Positions 1-10,975 of a stretch of DNA of 64,000 bases are shown here, in pieces (the first letter of the stretch is position 1; each line of letters starts with the position of its first letter). The notes beneath the pieces were generated by a model. The model worked only from the letters and a program-made list of their open reading frames with translations. It was not told the origin of the DNA and searched no databases. Position numbers and translations under genes: made by a program. Where the stretch lies: NCBI RefSeq assembly GCF_004664715.2, contig NC_051071.1, forward strand, positions 85,889,436-85,953,435. Reading direction: 5' to 3'. Source of the stretch: Peromyscus leucopus (taxonomy: Eukaryota; Chordata; Mammalia; Rodentia; Cricetidae).

Positions 1-261
1 TTTCTTTTTTATTTTTTTTTTCAGCTAGCATACGAAGTAACAGTCTTCCTTACAGCCTTTTCATACATACTTGTCTGGACTTCAACCATCACTGACAGAG
101 ATGCATTTTACTGCCTCTAACTCCCCAAAGCACTTTCTTGCCTCAGAGCATTTCTAAGAGCTCTTCCCTGTGGCTCCCTGTCCTTCCCCTGTTTACTGGA
201 TTAATACCCATTTTTTCTCTTGTCTTCTTTTAAGCTTTTACTAATAATTTTCATATGTTTT
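1..261. other. Unassigned AT-rich sequence
   Basis: This pyrimidine-rich, AT-rich sequence has no credible open frame. It may be part of the old antisense L1 that follows, but I cannot align it from memory. Confidence 0.4.
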
Positions 262-617
262 AGTTGCTTGGGAGGAGGGAACCCCAACTGAGAACTGCCT
301 CCATCAGATAGGCCTATAGGCAAGTCTTTAGGGCATTTTCTTAATTAATGGTTGATGGGGAGGGCTCAGCCCACTGTGGGTGGTGCCATGCCTGGGCTGG
401 TGGTCCTGGGTGGTATAAGAAAACAGTCTGAGCAAGCCATGGGAAGCAAGCCAGTAAGCAGCACCCCTCCATGCATCAGTTCCTGCCCCCAGATTCCTGC
501 CCTGCTTGAGTTCCTGCCCTGAGTTCAATTAGGGTATGTAAGTCAAATAAACCCTTTCCTTTCCAATTGCTTCTGGTCATAATGTTTGATCACAGCAGTA
601 GGAAGCAAACTAGAACA
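262..617 (+). mobile_element. MaLR LTR, ORR1-type, 5' truncated
   Basis: This is a solo, partial LTR of the rodent ERVL-MaLR group in sense orientation. It carries the family landmarks in order: the 'cccactgtgggtggtgcca' block, 'gagcaagccatggg', a poly(A) signal AATAAA at 546-551 followed by 'ccctttcc', and a terminal 'cagcagtaggaagcaaactagaacag' that matches the usual 'agcaatagaaaccctaactaagaca' end. No internal ERVL genes are present. The exact subfamily is inferred. Confidence 0.75.
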
Positions 618-621
618 GAGT

Positions 622-1632
622 TCAACCTCTTCCACTTAGCATCATTTGGCTGATATGTGGTCTAGCATGGTTCAGAATTGATTCCTTCTCGTTGCTATAT
701 AAAATATGTAGTTCATACACTTTGGCAATGTGTTATCCAGTTGCTGGACATTTGTATTGTTTCCATGTGGAACATTATTTTAAAATGCTGCCATGGATAT
801 TCATGTGAAAAGCTGAACGAATGTATGTTTTTATATCTCTTGACTAGATATCTACAGTAGAAAAATGGTCTTCATGATATATGTGTGCTTAACCTCTCAG
901 TACACCAGTCCAGTGTTTTTCAAAATGGCTCCGACCAGCAGTGTGGGAGTTCCTGTGCCCCCAACCCCCCCAGCACTCACCATATCTTTCTTTCACTATG
1001 GCCATGCTATTGGATGTCATGTGGCTCCACACAGTTTTGATTTATGATTCCATATTAAATGTCTGTGCTAAGCAAACTTTCGTGTTCTTGCTATCTACTT
1101 GTGTACATCTTCTTCAGTGAAATACTCATTCATATGTTTTAGTTTTATTTTAATATTTTTAGTCTTCTGCTTATTGAGTTCTAAGAAGAGTTGATGCTCT
1201 AGACACATTGGTCCTTTGTCCAATGTGTTCAGTGTCATCATGCAGGCCTTTTCACTTATACTTGGGCGCTGGGTCTAAGAACACTTTGCGGAGCCCCAGG
1301 TCATGATCATCCCCCTTGTTTCCATTAAGTGCCTTACAGTTGTCTTCTTACATTAGATCTATCATCCACTTTGGGATAGGGTCAGTCTGTTTTGGTTTTT
1401 CATGATACATCAACAGTGAGATTCTAAAGTCATCTTTTGTATGTAAATATCTAATTGCTTCACAATTGTTTTTTCCACAATTGTTTTTTGAAAACTGTCC
1501 TTTCTCCTATTGAGCTGGATTGATTGATTTCTCAAAATCTAACTGACTATTTGAGGCTTTGAATTCTGGATGTTCAGGCTTGTTCTATTGATGCTGTGAC
1601 TATCCTTACACCTGGTCCACCCTGACCTCATA
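622..1632 (-). mobile_element. Old L1 (L1M-like) 3' half, antisense
   Basis: Read on the minus strand this is degraded LINE-1 ORF2/3' sequence. Recognisable blocks occur in the expected antisense order, for example 'ttgctggacatttgtattgtttcc' near 740 and 'tcatccactttgggatagggtcag' near 1360, which corresponds to the well-known L1 'ccattttgagttaatttt' region. Stops and indels are frequent, so it is inactive. It continues beyond the LTR inserted at 1639. Confidence 0.75.
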
Positions 1633-1638
1633 CTGTCC

Positions 1639-1973
1639 TGCTGTGGATTATGCTCATCATTAATAATAAAGCTGACTGGCTGATAGCTGGGCAGGAAGAG
1701 GTTGAGCTCAAGAGTCAGACTAGGAGAATTCTGGGAAGAGGGAGAGTGGAGTCAGGAGTCACCAGACAGATGCAGAGGAAGCAAGATGAAAATGCTCTAC
1801 TGAGAAAAGGTACCAAGTCATGTGGTTAAACATAGATAAGAATTATGGCTTAATTTAAGTGTAACAGCTAGTCAGTAATAAGCCTGAGCTACCAGTTGAC
1901 TGTTTGTAAGAAATATTAAGCCTCTGAGTGGTTATTTGGGAACTGATAGATGAGAGAGAACCATCCATTTACA
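1639..1973. mobile_element. Solo LTR, ERVK-like, with 6-bp duplication
   Basis: This 335-bp element begins TGCTGTGG and ends CATTTACA, so it has TG...CA termini. It is flanked by the identical hexamer CTGTCC at 1633-1638 and 1974-1979. A 6-bp duplication is typical of class II (ERVK) integration. It sits inside antisense L1, which resumes directly after it. The body ('aataaagctgactggctgata', 'aataagcctgagct', 'gtggttatttgggaactga') matches a high-copy rodent repeat whose name I cannot state with certainty. There is no internal retroviral sequence, as expected of LTR-LTR recombination. Confidence 0.7.
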
Positions 1974-1979
1974 CTGTCC

Positions 1980-2400
1980 AGTAAGCTTAGAAACTTATAA
2001 GTCCTTCAACTTTGTTCTTTTTCAAATTATAGCATCATTTTGTGTTGTCACATTCCTATATAAAATTTTTAGTCAACTTGTCAATTTCTGGGAAAAAAAA
2101 CTTGCTGAGATTTGGGTAAGAATTGTGGTAAATTTTAACCAATGTAATTTTTACCACTCTTTATCCATGGACATGGAATATCTCATCACTTTTTCAAACC
2201 TTTCTTTTAATAATTTCTCTCAGTCATGTTTTTGAATTTTGAGTATAAATAATGTGCCAATTTTTATTAAATTTATGCCTAATATTTTACTCCTCTAGGT
2301 GCTGTTAATTAATAAATCATATTACTTTTTAATTAAATCTCTAGCATGTAATGCTCCCTTGCTCCCTTTCTCAAAGTCACCTCATTTTAATTGTCACTGT
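1980..2400 (-). mobile_element. Old L1, antisense, continuation
   Basis: The antisense L1 resumes after the LTR insertion. 'aactttgttctttttcaaattatagc' corresponds to the L1 'ccactttgttcttcttcaagattg' block, followed by 'gtcaacttgtcaatttctggg'. It is AT-rich with no open ORF2 segment. Confidence 0.7.
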
Positions 2401-2401
2401 T

Positions 2402-2517
2402 ACACACACACACACACACAGATATACACACACACACACACACAGATACACACGCACACACACAGATACACACACGTGCACACACACACACAGATATACA
2501 CACACACACACACACGT

Positions 2518-2550
<33 letters not shown>

Positions 2551-2558
2551 TACACACC
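2402..2558. repeat. (CA)n microsatellite with ACAGATA interruptions
   Basis: About 150 bp of CA dinucleotides are interrupted several times by 'cagatacac' or 'cagatatac' and by CACGTGCACA. The interruptions recur, so blocks of the array have been duplicated. Three overlapping open frames of repeated His-Thr cross it and are artefacts. Confidence 0.95.
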
Positions 2559-2890
2559 ACTTGTTTTCTACATTTTAACCAGTTTGAGTTTTCTGTAATG
2601 CTCTTTATCTGTTACCAAAAGACAAGTCTTTGATGAGTGTTACACTCATCTATGGGGATAGGATAAATATTCAGAACATAGGAATTATGCTGATTTATTA
2701 AGGTGGGGGTAGTGGGTTTTTGGCTGAGATCTTTGATGTTATTTTTAATAGACTTAGTTGTTTTTTCTTTTTTAATTTCAATTTGGAGGGTCCGCTACTA
2801 TTACATAAAAACACTGTTGTTTTTTTGTACCAAAATCCTTCATCCAGCAATCTTTCTGAACACATTATTAGTTGTAATTATTTCTGAGTA
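2559..2890 (-). mobile_element. Probable old L1, antisense
   Basis: AT-rich sequence downstream of the microsatellite probably continues the same antisense L1, for example 'cagcaatctttctgaacacatt'. Divergence is high, so the assignment is tentative. Confidence 0.4.
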
Positions 2891-3600
2891 GGCTGGCTTG
2901 AGACTCACCTCTGGTGAGCCCCTTCAGACCTGACCAGGGCAAATACAAGACTCTGCCTGGCAGGTCTTCCACAGAGGGTCTGCCCTTCTCATAGAAGATT
3001 CAGGGCACAGCCAGCATGCTGAGTTGTCTGAACTCTGTGACTAAGCACTCTGTTTCTCCAATACAGGCTACATATACTCAAATACACATCTACACTCCTA
3101 GTGTATGCATCAGGTCAGAGGTTTCCTTGCTAAAGTCCTGGGGTGCAGCACCTCCCAAGATCCTTTGGGAGACCTTATTGGAGGTGTTGGCCTCTGCGCA
3201 TTTGATTCAGTGTTGGTCTGTGGAAGAAAACTGATTGTCCTCTCTCAGCAGCTATCATTTGCAAATAGCTTCTTGCCTAGGGATTGGACTTAGTTTCCAC
3301 TTTCTCATCTCTGTGCGGGAGTTTTGTCTGGCTTGAGCAGGTCTTGTCCATATTGTCAGTCTCTGTGAGTTCATATGAGAATCTGCCCTTTGTGTCTGAA
3401 AAATGCTCTTTCCTGAAAGTTGTCCACCGCCTCTGACTCTTACCTTCTTTCTGCGCCCCTCTCCTCCGTCTCATAGATCCCTAAGCCTTGAGTGGGGGGA
3501 TGTGTAAAGATGTCCCACTCTCTCAGTCTCTGTTTCGGAATCTCTATGTTAATTACCATCTACAATGGGAAGCAGCTTCTCTGCTTCAAGCTGTTAATTC
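2891..3600 (-). mobile_element. Rodent L1/Lx-type 3' region, antisense
   Basis: This segment resembles a rodent-specific L1 (Lx-type) 3' region in antisense. Landmarks are 'tctgtgagttcatatgagaatc' (3364 on), 'ctcatagatccctaagccttga' (3471 on) and 'aagatgtcccactctctcagtc'. It interrupts or abuts the older L1. The left edge is uncertain; 2891-3010 is not recognised. Confidence 0.5.
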
Positions 3601-3929
3601 TTTATGTAAGCCTTGTGCTATCTATGTGGGTTTTAAATTATTCTCATGGCTTTGTAGACTTCTACAAATTTTTTCAGCTGTTGATTTCTGGCTTCATCTT
3701 CTGATGAGAACATATGTCCTTAGAACTCTTTTTACTGTGTTGAGGATCGTATGCTTTTTACTTGAGAAAGGCTCTGTGTGTACTTGGAAAAACCATGCGT
3801 CTTATTATTGTTGGTAGATCATCCTCAAGACACCAGTTAAGTCAAATTGGCTGATACTCTGGTTAAAGTTCTCTACAGCTTTTCTGTTTTTCCCCTTTCT
3901 TGTTCCATCCACATTTTTTTAAAAAATGC
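3601..3929 (-). mobile_element. Old L1, antisense, continuation
   Basis: The block 'ccagttaagtcaaattggctga' (3833 on) followed by 'ggttaaagttctctacag' is a recognisable antisense L1 ORF2 landmark. The element is split from its next part by the SINE at 3930. Confidence 0.65.
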
Positions 3930-4070
3930 GACAGTGGAGCTAACGAGATGACTCAGTGTCTGCTGCCAAGCCATGATAGCCAGTGTTTGATCCCCAGGAC
4001 CCACATGGTGGGAGGAGAGAACAGCTTACCCGAGCCCTGCCCCCTCAATAAATAAATGTAATAAAAAAAG
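3930..4070 (+). mobile_element. B2/B3-type SINE
   Basis: This tRNA-derived SINE is in sense orientation. The head 'ggagctaacgagatgactcag' matches the A-box region of 'gctggagagatggctcag', then comes 'tttgatccccaggacccacatggtgggagg', and an A-rich tail 'aataaataaatgtaataaaaaaa'. It is inserted in antisense L1. Confidence 0.85.
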
Positions 4071-4525
4071 TTAAGGTTTCTGTGTGATAACGAATTTGTC
4101 TGTTACCGTTACCACGTTACTTCTCTGTTATTTCAGCTTTCCCGGTTTTGCCTCAAGCATCTTGTGCTTTCTGTCACCAGGGGTCACGTGTCTTTGCTCA
4201 CTGTAGCTTCCTGAGAACGCAAACCTTTTCTCGTTGTAAAAACGTCTCCTTTTCCTTTAACGTTTTTCCCTGATACCTTTTCTGGTTTTACCACAATCTT
4301 GTTTTTCTACTCAAATATGGTCTTTTCCAATGCTTTCCCTTAAATGTGTTGTTCTGTATTCAGATCTAAAGCTTGTCTCTATAGACAGCACACATTTGAA
4401 TCCAGTGTTTCACCTCCAGCCCGCCGGTCTGCATTTGGATGGAACTGCGTTTAGTCCGTTGTGTTGGACGCAACGGTGGATGCACTGCCATGTGGCTGCC
4501 ATCATGCTGCTTTTATCCTCCGGAG
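4071..4525 (-). mobile_element. Old L1, antisense, continuation
   Basis: The sequence includes 'cagatctaaagcttgtctctatagacagcaca' (4362 on), the antisense L1 landmark usually read 'aatctaaagtgtgtctcttgtagacagca'. This shows that the antisense ORF2 remnant extends at least this far from its start near 622. Confidence 0.7.
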
Positions 4526-4529
4526 ATTA

Positions 4530-4630
4530 CTTTGTTTTATGGGTTTTTTTTCCTTGTGTTTCTATGAATCAAACCCAGAGTCCTGTGCAAAGTAGACAAG
4601 CACTCCTTTACTGAGTCGCATCAGCAGCCC
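4530..4630 (-). mobile_element. ID/B4-type SINE fragment, antisense
   Basis: 'tgaatcaaacccagagtcctgtgcaaa' and 'acaagcactcctttactgag...cagcagccc' form the antisense head of an ID/B4-type tRNA-derived SINE. Confidence 0.7.
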
Positions 4631-5740
4631 TGTCTGCGCCTATTGCACAGATTTCTTTTGTATTAAGTAGATATTTTAAGTGTGTTTTTAACCCTTTGGA
4701 TTTTAGTGTGATAGTTTTAGTTTCCTTACTGGTTTCCCTAAAGTGTAAATAATTCATCATCATCTGTCTTCTTAATTTTCTGATTGAACACGAGGCCCTC
4801 CACGTCGTGTGACAGCTCTCGATTCTGATTGGCCCTGAGAAGCCGAGGAACAGCCCTGAAGCCGGTCTCTTCTGGATAACGCCTCTGCTGAGCTTGTTGT
4901 TTTCGTTGTTTTTATCCTTATTTTTACATCTCAGCCTCTCTTTCTGCGCGCTGTTTGGCAATATGTCCATTTAAGAGACAGCCAAAAGTTGTGCTTCAGT
5001 CCTCTGAGCCAGGAGCGTTCCACTCCGAGTAACGCAGCAGCGAGCAAGGCTGAGGGAATGCACGCATAGCTGAGGGTGTTTACAGCACTTCCTGCTCTTG
5101 TTTTTGCTGTTTTCTCTGACCGTGTTCACTGCCGCACAGTCATGGAAGACAAGGACATATCGATATCCTCTCTGTCGTCTTTTCAGCATCCCAACGCTGT
5201 TCATACGTGCACATCCCTCCAAGCCACCAAGGATGCTTGGGAACCTAGCACAGTTCACTGTAGTTGTCTCGCGTCCTCAGTCTCCTTCTTAAGTCTCTTT
5301 CTACCCTGCTTTGTCCGTCCCGTGACAACTTCGAACTAGCCACGAAGTTGTTCTTTGCTGATCTCCACCACCGCTGTGACTGTTTCAAACAGTTCCTCGC
5401 CACAATGCGCTTGCTCCAAATCTAATCGGCCTTGTCCGATCGTGGCTGCCCTTCTCGCATGGAACCTTGGTGCCAGTAAGACTGGAATGTCCCAGGCTCC
5501 CACCAGTTCTTAAGATCCCGTCACTTGCTTGACTAAATGTTTCTGAATGTGTCTCATGACTTTGGCCAACATCTAGCTCCGGCACTGAGGGTGGAGGACT
5601 TAGCTGGGCCATCACTCTGCCATCCCAACGTTCCCTTCCAAACCTACCACTTTCATCTTTTAGCTGACACTATTTCTAATATATATCTCCTGCTAAGCCT
5701 AAAGTAAATCCCTCTTTGATGGTCTCACATCCCATCCTGT
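4631..5740. other. L1-like tail, then unique sequence with more CpG
   Basis: The first ~130 bp still resemble antisense L1. From about 4770 to 5440 the sequence is unique and has more CpG than its surroundings (for example 'ttctgcgcgctg', 'gtaacgcagcagcgagc'), but it is far from CpG-island density. Frames up to 120 codons lie on both strands and show no family features. I see no gene. Confidence 0.45.
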
Positions 5741-5935
5741 GCTGTTAACGAAGAATTTTCCATAGTCTCACAAATAAACTTCTCTACTAACCGACCTGGC
5801 TCTCTCACTGAGCTATGAAGCTTGGAGGACAGAGAATATCTCTTTTCTGTTCATTCCTATATTCTAGCAGGTACCATAGCATTTGCCATGATAGACACTT
5901 GAATGAAAATTAATTGACAGACTTGAATTAATGAA
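5741..5935 (+). mobile_element. L2 3'-end fragment (tentative)
   Basis: 'gagctatgaagcttggaggacagagaatatctcttttctgttc' followed by 'agcaggtaccatagcatttgccatgatagacacttgaatga' parallels the 3' end of L2 ('gagctccttgaggacagggactgtgtctt...catagtaggcactcaataaa'). Confidence 0.5.
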
Positions 5936-6200
5936 GTGAAATTTAATCCATAGATTTGTTTATCTACAGCAACAACTACATGATTCAAGATAATGTGTGC
6001 TTACCACCACTCAATTTGTAAAACATGGTAGATCGTGAACTTAACTTTACTGACATGTGTTAACATACATGTAAATACTAGGGAGCCAATATGCCATAGT
6101 GGTAGATTTTAACATACACACAGAAATCTCGCCCTACCTTATGTAACACGTGGTTTGGCACATTTCATAATGAGTAACAGGACCTGTAAAAGACTTTTGT
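5936..6200. other. Unique AT-rich sequence
   Basis: No repeat, gene or conspicuous motif was recognised. Confidence 0.5.
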
Positions 6201-7060
6201 ATACACATAAGTACATCATTTTAAATTCAGGTTCCATGTATGAAAGAAGACACACTGCGTTAGTCTTTCTGGATCTGGCTTATTTCACTTAACATAATGA
6301 TTTCCGGTTGCATCCATTTTGCTGAAAAATCATGATGTTGGCTTCTTTTTAATGGCTGCATAAAATCCATTGTGTGTGTGTAGATATACCACAACTTCTT
6401 TATCCCCCCATCTATATTGATAGACATTTACACTGGTTCCGTTTCCTGACTGTTGTGACTAGAGCAGCAGTAAGCATGCCTATGTAAGTATGGCTTTCTC
6501 TGTGGTGTGCTGACTTAACGTCCTTTGGGTCTATACCAAGAGTGGTATAGCTAGATCATACGGTTGGGCTTTTTTTCCTGCGGTTTTATTCGTCTGTTTG
6601 AGTTTGTTGTTGTTGTGTGAGAAAATTTCACACTGATTTCCTCAGTGGCTGCACAAGTTTACACTCCCACCAACCGTGAATACAGGTTCTTCTTTCTCCA
6701 CATTCTCATCAGCATTTGCTGTTCATGAGTCTTGGCAGTATCCACTCTGACTGAAGTGAGATGAAATCTCCAAGTCCTTTTACTTTACATTTCCCTGATA
6801 GCTAAGGGTGTTGAACACTTCTTCAAGCGTTATTGGCTGTTTGTATGCTTTCTTTTGAGAACTGGTTGTTCAGGTTTTTTTTTTACTGGATAATTTTTTG
6901 CAATTCTTTATATTCTGGCTATTTGTTCTTTGTCTGTTGTGAAATTAGCAAAGATTTTTCTCCCACTCTGTAAACTGTCTGTCCAGCCTGGTGATTGTTA
7001 ATGCCACTGTGTGGAAGATTCTTATTTTCTTGGACTCTGTTGAAGATTTTAGCATTTAGT
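6201..7060 (-). mobile_element. L1 3' end, antisense
   Basis: This is antisense LINE-1 covering the ORF2 C-terminal end and 3' UTR. Landmarks in order are 'ggcttatttcacttaacataatg' (6277), 'aatggctgcataaaatccattg' (6351), 'gtcctttgggtctataccaagagtgg' (6520), 'gtggctgcacaagtttacactcccacc' (6645), 'gtgagatgaaatctc' (6757) and 'tttctcccactctgtaaactg' (6956). This is a separate copy from the one at 622-4525. The frame is broken by many stops. Confidence 0.85.
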
Positions 7061-7449
7061 TTCTGGCTGTGGAAGCAATTTCAGACTATAATACTGCCCT
7101 CATTTTAGAGTCTCTCAGAGACATGCTTTCTGTTCCCTACCAGAAGTAAATGGGGCCAGGGGCAGGATATGCAGAGCTCGGCCAATACTGCATGGATGTG
7201 TATGGGGAGGATTCTGTGACTGCTGAATGAATATTTATTGAACATTTTAAATTTTATGGCATGAATTTTCAAACTGCAGTGTCTCTCATAATTAAAGATT
7301 AGGAGAGACCAATTAACAGGTTTCTAGACTTCTGTATCTTTTTCTCCCACTCATGTGTGATTTCTATTTTGAAACCATAAGAAAAATTAGACTACTGGTC
7401 TAGTATTAGGTGAGATAATCACAATCACTAAATCTGCTGTTAAAAGTAC
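7061..7449. other. Unique sequence
   Basis: Unique sequence between an L1 and a MaLR. The only small landmark is 'gaatgaatatttattgaac' near 7225, which hints at a decayed LINE tail. Confidence 0.45.
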
Positions 7450-7851
7450 TGTCTTGATTAGAATTTCTATTACTATGATAAAACACTGTGTCTAAAAGCA
7501 AGTTGGGGAGGCCAGGGTTTATTTCAGCTTACAAGTCTCAGGTTAGAGTCCATCACTAAGTGAAGTCAGACAAGGCAGGAACTCAAGCAAGGAGAAGCCC
7601 TGGAGGGAGTTGTTGCCTAGCTTTCTCCTCATGGCCTGCTCAACCTGCTTTCTGATACAACCCCCTCCCCACCACTTGCTCAGGAGTGGTGCTGCCCACA
7701 GTTAGCCGGGCCCTCCACACCAATCACTAACTCAGGAAATTCCCCCACAGGCTTGCCCACAGGCAGTCTAAGGGAAGTATTTTCTCAGCTGAGTTTCCTC
7801 TTCCCAAATATGTCTAGGTTTGTGTCAAGTTGACAAAAACCAACCTGCACA
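7450..7851 (-). mobile_element. MaLR LTR (ORR1-type), antisense, near full length
   Basis: This antisense MaLR LTR of 402 bp starts with the reverse complement of the terminal 'aagaca' (tgtcttgattagaatttc) and ends 'tgtgtcaagttgacaaaaaccaacctgcaca', which is the reverse complement of a TGT...tcaacttgacaca 5' end. The antisense poly(A) signal is TTTATT at 7518-7523. The flanking pentamers are AGTAC and AGGAT, so no intact duplication remains. Confidence 0.8.
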
Positions 7852-7919
7852 AGGATGTTTCTCACCAGATGATTGCAAACATTAAATGTAATTATGCTCT
7901 TAGAAATGGTTTCCTGTCT

Positions 7920-8205
7920 TAACCCATTGAGGCTGCCAAAACCAAACACCATGAGCTATGCACCATACAAGCAACTGAAATTTATTCCTCACGTGTCTGG
8001 AGAAGAGAAAGCTCCATTTGGTATCTTGGAAGTACCCACTTTCTCATTGTGTTCTTACCTGTGAGGTAATTTTCTCAAGTCTGTTTTTATAAAGAGGTGC
8101 GTCCTTATGATCCATTCTCTTCTGAAAGACTCCCTCCTCCTAATACTGTAATTATAGGGACATCTTTTCAATATGTGAATGGGGGAAGTCATGAGCACTC
8201 CATTC
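7920..8205 (-). mobile_element. Ancient mammalian repeat, antisense, family uncertain
   Basis: 'gaggctgccaaaaccaaacacc', 'gcaactgaaatttattcctcacg', 'tcctcctaatactgtaattatagg' and 'caatatgtgaatggggg' match a widespread eutherian repeat ('ctgctataacaaaatacca...cagaaatttatttctcac...cctcctaatacca...tatgaat'). I do not assert the family name. Confidence 0.55.
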
Positions 8206-8880
8206 ATTGCATTTGCAAGCTGAATAATGTTTATGAAGCTGAATCATACATGTGGCTGCTGCCCTTACGAGCCTGTAGCTAAAGACAGATTATCATGAGA
8301 AATATATTCATTCTGGATATATGTCAAGCTATTGCCATTTTTCCACTTTGCTTCAGAACTGCTGTTTGGAAGCATCCAAAGAATCTACTGAAGTCAGTTC
8401 ATCATTTGTGTAGATACTGGTCGGCTTTTACCTCTTAGCATTTCTGGGGTCCTAAGTCAACCAAGCTCCCAGCACTGAGCTCTGCTGCCTTCGTCTTTAT
8501 CACAGGACAACACCCCGCTCTATAAACACAAAGTGCTGGAGTTTTTAATTAAGATACGATTCCATTCTGCTTCCATGTAGCACTTACCCAAGTTATAAAG
8601 GGGCAGCATCCTGCTTAAATCTAGTTCACTCTCTCTTTCCCCTGAGCCTTAAGAAAAGAAAAATAAGTATCCCTGGTCTTCATTATTCTGATAATAAAGA
8701 ATGCTCTCTTAATTTCCTATTGTTGTACACAAGATTTAGTGCTCACCCTTTCGTTCCAGTGTCAGAATGTGAGCTGTAATTAATTTTCATAAAATGGAAA
8801 GCAATAAACTCAGATATATTAAAGGCTGGCTGTAGAGGTGGCATAATTTACAATTAGGGGTGGAGGGAAGAAACAGCCTA
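8206..8880. promoter_or_regulatory. Candidate conserved non-coding block (best part 8520-8840)
   Basis: This repeat-free AT-rich stretch holds homeodomain-type sites: TTAATTAA within 'tttttaattaag' near 8542, and 'ctgtaattaattttcataaaatgg' near 8774. Conservation is an inference from composition and lack of insertions; it was not measured. Confidence 0.3.
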
Positions 8881-9564
8881 CATATGAAATGAGTGATAAC
8901 TCATCCAGGCCTCAGCTTCAGAGTTTATGAAAGTGGTCAACAAAACTGCTCGAACAGAACCCCTGGATCCATGGGGCAGCTGGAGATTTCTCAAGGAGGT
9001 CCATCAAACTTGGCGTTACCTCTCCCTGTCCCACCATTTGGATCATTTTTATTATCATTAATTAACAATAATAATATGCATGAACCTAAATTATCACCTA
9101 ATGAATCACCTAAAACCTTTCCTAGGCTTTATTTGCAACACACTATAGATAATAGACCATAATTCTATATCAACCATAAAATAAGTCAGCTGCCTACTGA
9201 TTAAAAATGCAGGTTCCCTTCATCTTACCACTGAAGATCCATAGAAGAGGTATGTTTAAGACTGTGCAGTATTTTTACAGTGAGTAATTATTTATTATTT
9301 GGGCTGTAGACTAAAGAGAAGCTATGTAGTGCAACGTTATATATAAAATTTTGTTGTGTTTAAAAATGTGTATTCATGTTGGAGGCACAAGCAAGTTCTC
9401 TTTCTCCATATATTGCCTTGTTTGCTGCAGGGCATGCTCCCAAAGGAAGAATACTCTGGAATCAGCTTTAAAAATCCACATAATGTTGTGGTTTCTCAGT
9501 TGACTCAAAGCTTACACTAGAAATTAAAGCACTGCAGCATATAAAGCTCTTTCACACATATTAT
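8881..9564. other. Unique sequence
   Basis: No repeat or gene was recognised. The stretch at 9042-9080 is a run of AT trinucleotides around TTAATTAA. An 89-codon frame has no family features. Confidence 0.45.
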
Positions 9565-9735
9565 CTCGTGGCACTTTCCTGTTATAACTAAGGTGAGCAA
9601 GGACAGAGCAAACTCGGGTGGTTCGTGTTCCAAGATGGACAGTGAAAAATGAAGCGGCTTGAGCAAGTTCATGTCATCAGTAAATGATTAAGCCAGAATC
9701 TGGATCTTAGTTCAGGACCCACTCAGTCCGATCCT
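9565..9735 (-). mobile_element. MIR fragment, antisense
   Basis: 'gcggcttgagcaagttcatgtcatcagtaaatgattaagccagaatctgga' follows the antisense MIR core ('gaggttaagtgacttgcccaaggtcac...gcagagccgggattc'). Confidence 0.65.
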
Positions 9736-10192
9736 GAAACCAACATAGGCAACAACCAAAGAGAGCATCAATCAAGAGTTCCGTAACTGATGTGAGCCAT
9801 ACTCACAGAACAGAAATGAAGAATACTTACAAACATTGAGCAGAAGAAACCAGGATTCCCCGCATTGATGTAGGAGTAGGGATAAATACAGCAACCTCAG
9901 GCATGACTGGAGAATAAGGAAGACCAGTTAAGGAGGGAGTGATGCCCGAGATGTAGTGACTTTCAACCTAATCGGTTGTAGACAGTAGATGAGCAACAGG
10001 ACCGTGCAGAATGACATCCAGACTGTGTCCACCCTAGCCTCAGTAAATTACCCACATTTATCTCCCCCATGGAGTAGCACTTACAGAAGGCATGGTCAGC
10101 CACCTTACAGAATGTATGGTCAGCCACCTATCCATTCCATTGCTGTGAATTAAAGTGGAGGTGATTGCTCATCTGGCAGTGGCCAAAGAGAT
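9736..10192. other. Unique sequence
   Basis: Unassigned sequence, apart from the short duplication at 10081-10128. It leads into a long A tract. Confidence 0.45.
10081..10128. repeat. 24-bp tandem duplication
   Basis: Two copies of a 24-bp unit (ttacagaaggcatggtcagc...; second copy 10105-10128) differ at 2 positions. Confidence 0.9.
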
Positions 10193-10214
10193 AAAAAAAA
10201 AAAAAAAAAAAAAA
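10193..10214. repeat. (A)22 tract
   Basis: A pure A tract that could be the tail of an unrecognised plus-strand retroposon. No SINE or gene copy is recognisable upstream. Confidence 0.95.
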
Positions 10215-10770
10215 GGACTCCTGAGGAGCAGGCAATGATTATGAAATACTGTGATTATTTTATATTCACATAGAAAGAATGATATTCTTGTGAGAAAAAA
10301 ACTCAAAATAAAACTAAATCATACTGTGTATTTCAAAGTTACTTTGAGAGACACACTTACTTACATGATAGTCATACTGTTACTTTATATTTCTATATTA
10401 CCTGTTTTTAGAATGAACAAGGATTATTTTTATTTTTAGAAACCAAACATGATGATTATATACTTAGAGTCTCTGCAACTTATTGCCTGAAATGGGTGAG
10501 TCAGATTGCTGGTAGGGCTGAGACTCAGTGTCCATCACGAGCTGGATCCCCAGCTTCAGCTAAATACTGCTTCCTCCAGGTCACCTTTTCGGACACATAC
10601 CACCTATCACTGACTCTTTCTGGTGAGTTTCTCTGGTCCTGATTTCTTCCTTCATAACACTCTCAGAACTTGGGCCACACACTGAAACATTAGATTGCTA
10701 GCAAACCCAGCTAAACTCAAGCAAGGGGTGTTTTCTGCTGTGACCTTTGCTTTTGAGAACCACACACACT
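10215..10770. other. Unique AT-rich sequence
   Basis: Nothing recognisable. Short frames only. Confidence 0.45.
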
Positions 10771-10975
10771 GGGCTGGAGAGATGGCTTCATGCTCTTACA
10801 GAAGATCCTGGTTCAATTCCCAGCACCCACATGGGGGCTTACAACCATCTGTAACTCCAGTCCCAAGGGACCCAATGCCCTCTTCAGATCTCAGTGAGCA
10901 CTATAATACACATGGTACACATACATACAAGACAAAATATTCATACACATAAAATTATAAAATAAATACTTAAAA
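10771..10975 (+). mobile_element. B2/B3 SINE
   Basis: 'gggctggagagatggcttca' begins the tRNA-derived head, followed by 'ggttcaattcccagcaccca' and 'acaaccatctgtaactccag'. The tail is AT-rich. A ~13-bp deletion has removed the usual 'gtggttaagagcac' segment. Confidence 0.9.

Noticed and set aside
1639..1973. Possible retroviral genes associated with the LTRs
   Set aside because: Both ERVK-like elements (1.6 and 61.1 kb) and all MaLRs are LTR only. No gag, pol or env similarity was seen between or beside them.
2299..2633. Three overlapping His/Thr-rich frames over the CA array
   Set aside because: Translated (CA)n. The same applies to frames over the GT/CA arrays near 13.9, 16.7, 17.7, 29.6, 31.9, 35.7, 47.0, 51.6 and 63.1 kb.
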